DNA from: Sphingobacterium tabacisoli
GTDB lineage: Bacteria; Bacteroidota; Bacteroidia; Sphingobacteriales; Sphingobacteriaceae
DNA length: 64,000 bases
NCBI RefSeq assembly: GCF_017908035.1
Contig: NZ_JAEQMU010000001.1
Location: 2,108,001 to 2,172,000, forward strand
Direction of reading: 5' to 3'
The notes below the pieces were generated by a model. It was given only the letters and a program-made list of their open reading frames with translations, was not told the DNA's origin and searched no databases. Each line of letters starts with the position of its first letter. Within the stretch, counting starts at the first letter, position 1. This document shows, one piece after another, positions 60,152 through 64,000 of this stretch. The position numbers and the translations under genes were made by a program.

Positions 60152-62584
60152 TTATTCGTAAAAATACACTCTTTTTACCCGAGATGAAATACCTGTTAAC
60201 AATTCATAAGGAATAGTTCCAATATTATGTGCTACCTGGTCCAGATCCGGAAATACTAATACTTCGTCTCCTTCCTTCGCGTCTATATCCGTAACATCTA
60301 ACATACACATATCCATACAAATATTCCCTATTGTAGACACCGATTCGCCATTAATAAGCATGGTTCCTACTCCATTGCCCAATCGTCTGTCATAACCGTC
60401 AGCATAGCCAATCTTTACCGTGGCAATCTTTGAGTCTCGTAGTAACACCCCTCTCCTATCATATCCTACTGTTTCGGTTTTAGACAGGTGTTTGATCTGT
60501 GTTATCGTGGTCTTCAAGCTTCCGACCTCTTCTAATTGCAAACCATTTGGGGCCATATCAAAACCATATGCCCCTATCCCCAAACGGACCATGTCATAAT
60601 GAGCCTCTGGATGATGCACTATACAGGATGTATTACAGATATGCTTGATAACTGTATAACCTAATGAAGATTCAATCTCAGTCGCCATATGTTCAAACAA
60701 ACTGATCTGTTCTATAGTAAAAGATTTTAGAGTATCACTCCCTGCACCCACTAGATGCGAAAATAAGGTCGCTACACGAATGGATAAGGTCGAACGAACA
60801 ATGGTCAGGGCATCCTCTATTTCGTCTTTCATAAATCCAAGCCTATGCATTCCGGTATCTAATTTGAGATGTACAGGGTAAGCTTCTATGCTTCGTTCTT
60901 TCAAAAAAGCAACAAACGACTTCAATATTCGAAGTGAATAAATCTCCGGTTCTAGTCGATATAGCAAAATATCATCAAAGGTCCCCTCGTGAGGGCTGAG
61001 CACCATAATAGGTAATGTGATACCCGCCCGTCTAAGTTCTGCTCCTTCGTCTACAAAAGCCACAGTAAGGTAATCTACTTTGTTAAATTGGAGGACATTA
61101 GCAATTTCAAAACTACCGCTACCGTAAGAAAATGCTTTAACCATAGCCATTATCTTTACTCCCTTCTTGAGGCATGAACGATACTGTGAAAGGTTATTCT
61201 CCAGCGCTTTTAAATTTATCTCCAAGATCGTGTCATGCGACTTCTCTACCAATAAACGACTGACGCGCTCTAATTCGAACTTACGTCCCCCCTTTAGCAA
61301 TAAAACACTATCTACTAGGCTTAAATGCTGTAATGATTCTAACAGTGCATCTGTAGATTCGAATAACAAAGAGGGAATCGATAAATTCTCCTTAACCGGT
61401 TCTAATCGACTTCCAACTAGAATAATCTGGTCTAGGGGTTGGACATTTAACATATCGGCCAACTTCAAAATCGATGACTTAGTCCATTCTTCTCCTTCAA
61501 AATCACTCAATATCAACCTTTTTATAGAAGACTGATTCTGCTGTGCTAAAAAATCCAAAGCGATCTGTAGTGATGCGAGGTCATTAGAGTAGGTGTCATC
61601 AATAATACTGTTATTATATTTCCCTTTTTTTAATTGTAATCTCATTTCTAGAGGACGCAATGCCAAAATACGTATTTTTATTACATCAATGCCATAGCCC
61701 AAAGTCAACATGACCAATGTACAAGTCAACACATTGTCGATAGATGCCTTATCAATAAAAGGAACTGACAATGAAAATACCTGCTTTTTATAAAGTAGCT
61801 CTAGGATAGTACTATCTCTGTCTCTGTGTAGTTCCAAAAGTTGTAAATCGTCAGAGTCTTCTCTCCCCCAAGTTATGCAATCTCGATATTCCTCCAAAGA
61901 ATGACTCCATACGCTGGATGGTGCAACAACTGTTTTCGCTCTTTTGAATAGTTTCCACTTCTCTTGGAATTTCTGCTCAAGAGAGTCAAATCCCCCTTGA
62001 TGGGCAGGCCCTATACTGGTAAAAATTCCCATTGTAGGTTGAATCATCTCTTCCAACACAGCCATTTCTCCTGCCTTACTAACGCCTGCTTCTATAAGAG
62101 CAATTTTATGCTCTGCTGTAAGATTCCACAAAGACAACGCTACGCCTAATTGAGAGTTATAGCTTTTGGGACTCTGGTAACAATTATATTCTGCGGAAAT
62201 CAATTGATGTAACCAGGTTTTGACAATAGTCTTTCCATTACTGCCTGTTATTCCTATAATAGGAATCGAGAAATGACTACGATGGTAGGCTGCAATCTCT
62301 TGCAACGCACGAAGCGTATTTTCTACCCAGACAAAATTAGCTCCCGGATAGAGACGCACATCAAATTCTGTATCGGATATTACAAAACTGCGAACTCCCT
62401 TTTCGTATGCTTCTGGAATGTAACGATGTCCGTCCCGCTGCTGGACCAATGCAAAAAATAAGCAATGATCTCCCACCCTAATCTTTCGCGTATCGTAAGC
62501 TAGCACAGAAAATGTGGTCTGAGGAAATGGCATAGAAATCTTACTGTGGTTAATATAAGGAAGAATAGTGTCTAAAGTATACAT
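60152..62584 (-). CDS. murF-alr: bifunctional MurF ligase/alanine racemase fusion
   Basis: A protein of 810 residues fusing two peptidoglycan precursor enzymes. The N-terminal half is MurF (adds D-Ala-D-Ala to UDP-MurNAc-tripeptide): G-I-T-G-S-N-G-K-T-I-V-K (ATP loop) and S-P-K-S-Y-N-S-Q-L-G-V. The C-terminal half from about residue 450 is alanine racemase: the PLP lysine in A-M-V-K-A-F-S-Y-G-S-G (near 480), V-K-I-G-Y-A-D-G-Y-D-R-R, and I-G-N-I-C-M-D-M. This fusion is typical of Bacteroidota. It couples D-Ala production to its use in the cytoplasm and leads an operon with DUF502 and the LytS-like gene. Confidence 0.95.
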   Translation of the reverse strand: MYTLDTILPYINHSKISMPFPQTTFSVLAYDTRKIRVGDHCLFFALVQQRDGHRYIPEAYEKGVRSFVISDTEFDVRLYPGANFVWVENTLRALQEIAAYHRSHFSIPIIGITGSNGKTIVKTWLHQLISAEYNCYQSPKSYNSQLGVALSLWNLTAEHKIALIEAGVSKAGEMAVLEEMIQPTMGIFTSIGPAHQGGFDSLEQKFQEKWKLFKRAKTVVAPSSVWSHSLEEYRDCITWGREDSDDLQLLELHRDRDSTILELLYKKQVFSLSVPFIDKASIDNVLTCTLVMLTLGYGIDVIKIRILALRPLEMRLQLKKGKYNNSIIDDTYSNDLASLQIALDFLAQQNQSSIKRLILSDFEGEEWTKSSILKLADMLNVQPLDQIILVGSRLEPVKENLSIPSLLFESTDALLESLQHLSLVDSVLLLKGGRKFELERVSRLLVEKSHDTILEINLKALENNLSQYRSCLKKGVKIMAMVKAFSYGSGSFEIANVLQFNKVDYLTVAFVDEGAELRRAGITLPIMVLSPHEGTFDDILLYRLEPEIYSLRILKSFVAFLKERSIEAYPVHLKLDTGMHRLGFMKDEIEDALTIVRSTLSIRVATLFSHLVGAGSDTLKSFTIEQISLFEHMATEIESSLGYTVIKHICNTSCIVHHPEAHYDMVRLGIGAYGFDMAPNGLQLEEVGSLKTTITQIKHLSKTETVGYDRRGVLLRDSKIATVKIGYADGYDRRLGNGVGTMLINGESVSTIGNICMDMCMLDVTDIDAKEGDEVLVFPDLDQVAHNIGTIPYELLTGISSRVKRVYFYE

Positions 62585-62692
62585 AGCTAAGAATTAAAAC
62601 GAACAGAGGGGGCTAAAAAATAGCTTCTGGATTAAGCACAAATTTGACGATTATTTTTAATAAGTAAAAGCGGATTATGTGTGGCTTTTATA

Positions 62693-62700
62693 TAAGTTTG
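62693..62700 (+). promoter_or_regulatory. TAnnTTTG box just before recX
   Basis: TAAGTTTG ends four bases before the ATG at 62705. Used as a promoter it would give a leaderless or nearly leaderless mRNA. No -33 match, so confidence is low. Confidence 0.28.
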
Positions 62701-62704
62701 TAAC

Positions 62705-63181
62705 ATGGAAGAGCAGCGACCGAATAAAAAAATCTATACACCCCATCAAGCGAAGTTAAAAGCAGAAGCTTACTGTGCTTATCAAGAAAGGTCACAGCAG
62801 GAGGTTCGAGACAAGCTATACGATTGGGGATTACACATGGAAGATGTAGAACAAATAATCAGCGAGCTGATATCGACTAATTTTCTAAATGAAGAGCGTT
62901 ATGCTAACGCCTTTGCTCTTGGCAAATTTAGAATCAAAGGTTGGGGCAAGATTAAGATACAACAACACCTGAAGGCAAAACGAGTATCTTCTCCTTTAAT
63001 AAAAGGCGCTCTACAGCAAATTGATTTAGACGAATACGAAGAGAAACTGACAGATATTATTAAGAAAAAATCCAATGTAAGTATACAACAGCTTAGCTTA
63101 CAAGACAAAGCTAAATTGGTACGATACCTGCAAAGTAAAGGTTATGAAAACGGGCTTATTTTTGAAAAAATAAAAATTTAA
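62705..63181 (+). CDS. recX: RecX family regulatory protein
   Basis: A protein of 158 residues with the three-helix repeats of RecX, which binds RecA filaments and limits recombination. Signature segments are A-Y-C-A-Y-Q-E-R-S-Q-Q-E-V-R-D-K-L, F-L-N-E-E-R-Y-A-N-A-F-A (the most conserved part) and G-W-G-K-I-K-I-Q-Q-H-L-K. The C-terminal repeat with K-L-V-R-Y-L-Q-S-K-G-Y is complete. recA is not adjacent. Length and repeats are normal. Confidence 0.9.
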   Translation: MEEQRPNKKIYTPHQAKLKAEAYCAYQERSQQEVRDKLYDWGLHMEDVEQIISELISTNFLNEERYANAFALGKFRIKGWGKIKIQQHLKAKRVSSPLIKGALQQIDLDEYEEKLTDIIKKKSNVSIQQLSLQDKAKLVRYLQSKGYENGLIFEKIKI

Positions 63182-63207
63182 TTTTGATCATTATTTTTAT
63201 TTTTTTC

Positions 63208-63238
63208 TTTGCATAGTTGCATTATTACTCTATATTTG
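63208..63238 (+). promoter_or_regulatory. perfect promoter for tRNA-Gly-tRNA-Leu
   Basis: TTTG (63208-63211), 19 bases, TATATTTG (63231-63238), an exact TTTG-N19-TAnnTTTG. It initiates about five bases before the first tRNA. Confidence 0.85.
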
Positions 63239-63249
63239 CACCACGTCAA

Positions 63250-63322
63250 GCGAAAGTAGCTCAGTTGGTAGAGCACAACCTTGCCAAGGTTGGGGTCGCG
63301 AGTTCGAATCTCGTCTTTCGCT
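63250..63322 (+). tRNA. tRNA-Gly (anticodon GCC)
   Basis: A 73-nt cloverleaf: acceptor GCGAAAG/CTTTCGC fully paired, D-stem GCTC, anticodon stem CAACC/GGTTG with loop TTGCCAA (anticodon GCC), T-arm TTCGAAT, discriminator T. CCA is not encoded. It is cotranscribed with tRNA-Leu five bases downstream. Confidence 0.95.
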
Positions 63323-63327
63323 CAGTT

Positions 63328-63412
63328 GCCTAGGTGGTGGAACTGGTAGACACGCAGGACTTAAAATCCTGTTCCCGTTAAGGGAGTGCGGGTTCGATTC
63401 CCGCCCTAGGTA
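63328..63412 (+). tRNA. tRNA-Leu (anticodon TAA)
   Basis: An 85-nt class II tRNA: anticodon stem CAGGA/TCCTG with loop CTTAAAA (anticodon TAA), long variable arm with CCCGTTAAGGG, T-arm TTCGATT, discriminator A73 as needed for leucine. The acceptor stem is GCCTAGG with CCTAGGT, so the first pair is G1-U72 instead of G-C. CCA is not encoded. Confidence 0.94.
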
Positions 63413-63413
63413 C

Positions 63414-63444
63414 AAAAGGCTAATCATATGATTAGCCTTTTTTT
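63414..63444 (+). terminator. terminator after the tRNA pair
   Basis: A perfect palindrome (63414-63441, arms AAAAGGCTAATCAT / ATGATTAGCCTTTT) ending in seven T, starting one base after the tRNA-Leu end. Confidence 0.88.
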
Positions 63445-63535
63445 ATTTCCTTTATTTTCCATAAAAAATCTTTTCATCTACACTTTGCAAAGGCATTCTA
63501 TTCGCTGTGATTACTATATCTTCCGTAAAAGCTAT

Positions 63536-63571
63536 AAATAAAAAGCGCCGACAAAAAATTGCCAGCGCTTT
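63536..63571 (-). terminator. terminator after the yceI gene
   Basis: A 7-bp stem (AAAGCGC / GCGCTTT) with a 16-nt loop; the minus strand continues with TTTTTATTTA. It lies 20 bases past the stop. Confidence 0.72.
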
Positions 63572-63591
63572 CCTTCGTTAGTGCGTATTAA

Positions 63592-64000
63592 TTACTTATT
63601 TGCAACAATATTAACACGGAAGTTAATTTCCTTGGAAATTAAATCATCTTTCTTTCCTTCATAACTTACTCCCCAGTCTTCACGTAAAATATTGAAGTCC
63701 GCAGAAGTTTTTACCGTAGTATCTGTAATTTCGTCTACCTTCGAATCGAATGTAATATTTTTAGAAATACCTTTAATAACTAGATTACCAGAAATCGCAA
63801 CTGTACCTGCTGTAGCACCTGCTTTTACCTCAGTAATAGTGAAAGAAGCTTCAGGATGTGTAGCTACGCCAAAGAAATCGTCGGCTTTCAAATGACCATC
63901 CAATTTATCCTTATACTCACCCTCTAAATCTGTAGCTGAAATTGTATTCATGTCTAATACAAAGTTGCCACCTGTGATTGCTCCTTTATCAACATTTATA
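63592..64000 (-). CDS. YceI family protein (partial, 5' end outside window)
   Basis: The frame runs from its stop at 63592 to the window edge; upstream codons read I-N-V-D-K-G-A-I-T-G-G-N-F-V-L-D-M, the typical YceI strand, so the apparent Met at 63951 is internal. YceI proteins are secreted lipocalin-like barrels that bind polyisoprenoids or amphiphiles. Further family blocks are L-K-A-D-D-F-F-G-V-A-T-H-P-E-A-S-F and G-N-L-V-I-K-G-I-S-K-N-I-T-F. About 135 C-terminal residues are visible, and the signal peptide is not. Confidence 0.92.
   Translation of the reverse strand, partial: INVDKGAITGGNFVLDMNTISATDLEGEYKDKLDGHLKADDFFGVATHPEASFTITEVKAGATAGTVAISGNLVIKGISKNITFDSKVDEITDTTVKTSADFNILREDWGVSYEGKKDDLISKEINFRVNIVANK

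Noticed and set aside
1..64000. Mobile element, prophage or genomic island
   Set aside because: No transposase, integrase, terminal inverted repeats or tRNA-associated direct repeats were seen; the tRNA genes are intact and flanked by ordinary terminators.

Overview
The window looks like chromosomal core sequence from a member of the Bacteroidota, most likely a Sphingobacteriaceae (Sphingobacterium-like). The evidence is the AT-rich composition, promoters of the form TTTG-N19-TAnnTTTG, a fused MurF-alanine racemase, a DUF5686/carboxypeptidase-regulatory outer membrane protein, many Sec-secreted proteins cleaved at ..A-Q, and tRNA genes without encoded CCA. No phage, transposase, integrase, CRISPR array or rRNA was seen. 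The genus is an inference from gene style, not a database match.

Layout. 1-146: 3' end of an unidentified plus-strand gene. 151-2703: minus-strand run of a dolichol-phosphate-mannose-synthase-like glycosyltransferase, ruvB and a small outer membrane protein. 2768-7841: three tandem POT/PTR peptide transporters, two of them followed by their own terminator. 7941-9698: Tat-type sugar isomerase/epimerase and a secreted unknown. 9814-13216: PBP4-type D-Ala-D-Ala carboxypeptidase, UMF1-type MFS permease, LutA-like CCG protein. 13366-14811: dicarboxylate/amino-acid symporter with a perfect promoter. 14959-17410: ferredoxin divergent from a LuxC-like acyl-CoA reductase, a 67-aa protein and an FtsE-like ATPase. 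17553-19240: grpE-dnaJ. 19272-20693: PDZ aspartyl protease, preceded by a promoter-terminator unit that is either a small RNA or an attenuator. 20884-23227: pdxH-nuoC-nuoD, with no other complex I genes here. 23423-24138: yqgE and tRNA-His. 24252-26138: htpG.

26139-26707 is the only long gene-free stretch and the most unusual part of the window. It holds nine 11-bp-phased TAGAG/CTCTA units arranged around a dyad, then a perfect promoter and a 155-nt structured leader for an unknown 93-aa protein. 27008-30226: DUF2891 lipoprotein, DUF937 protein, MFS efflux permease. 30290-34028: LD-carboxypeptidase, M14 carboxypeptidase and flavoprotein operon, preceded by an 8-bp-phased repeat array (34034-34149). 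34155-39332: dihydroorotase, a small ABC unit, UbiD-type decarboxylase and an atypical SDR. 39578-44949: a divergent Cry-DASH-like photolyase, then sucA-sucB. 45022-47316: two secreted unknowns. 47327-51156: twin LTA-synthase-like membrane sulfatases. 51328-58512: valS, an SH3-like secreted protein, a PEP mutase/isocitrate lyase-like enzyme and a DUF5686 protein. 58554-62584: small unknown protein, then the murF-alr, DUF502, degenerate LytS-like operon. 62705-64000: recX, tRNA-Gly-tRNA-Leu and a partial YceI gene.

Themes. Cell-envelope work recurs: murF-alr, PBP4, LD-carboxypeptidase, twin LTAS-like enzymes, DUF5686. Central metabolism (2-oxoglutarate dehydrogenase E1/E2, NuoCD, pyrC) and protein quality control (grpE-dnaJ, htpG) make up most of the rest. 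No classical defence or mobile system is visible. The best candidates for undescribed biology are non-coding: the 11-bp array, the 8-bp array family, the promoter-terminator RNA unit at 20753-20852, and the structured leader at 26553-26707.
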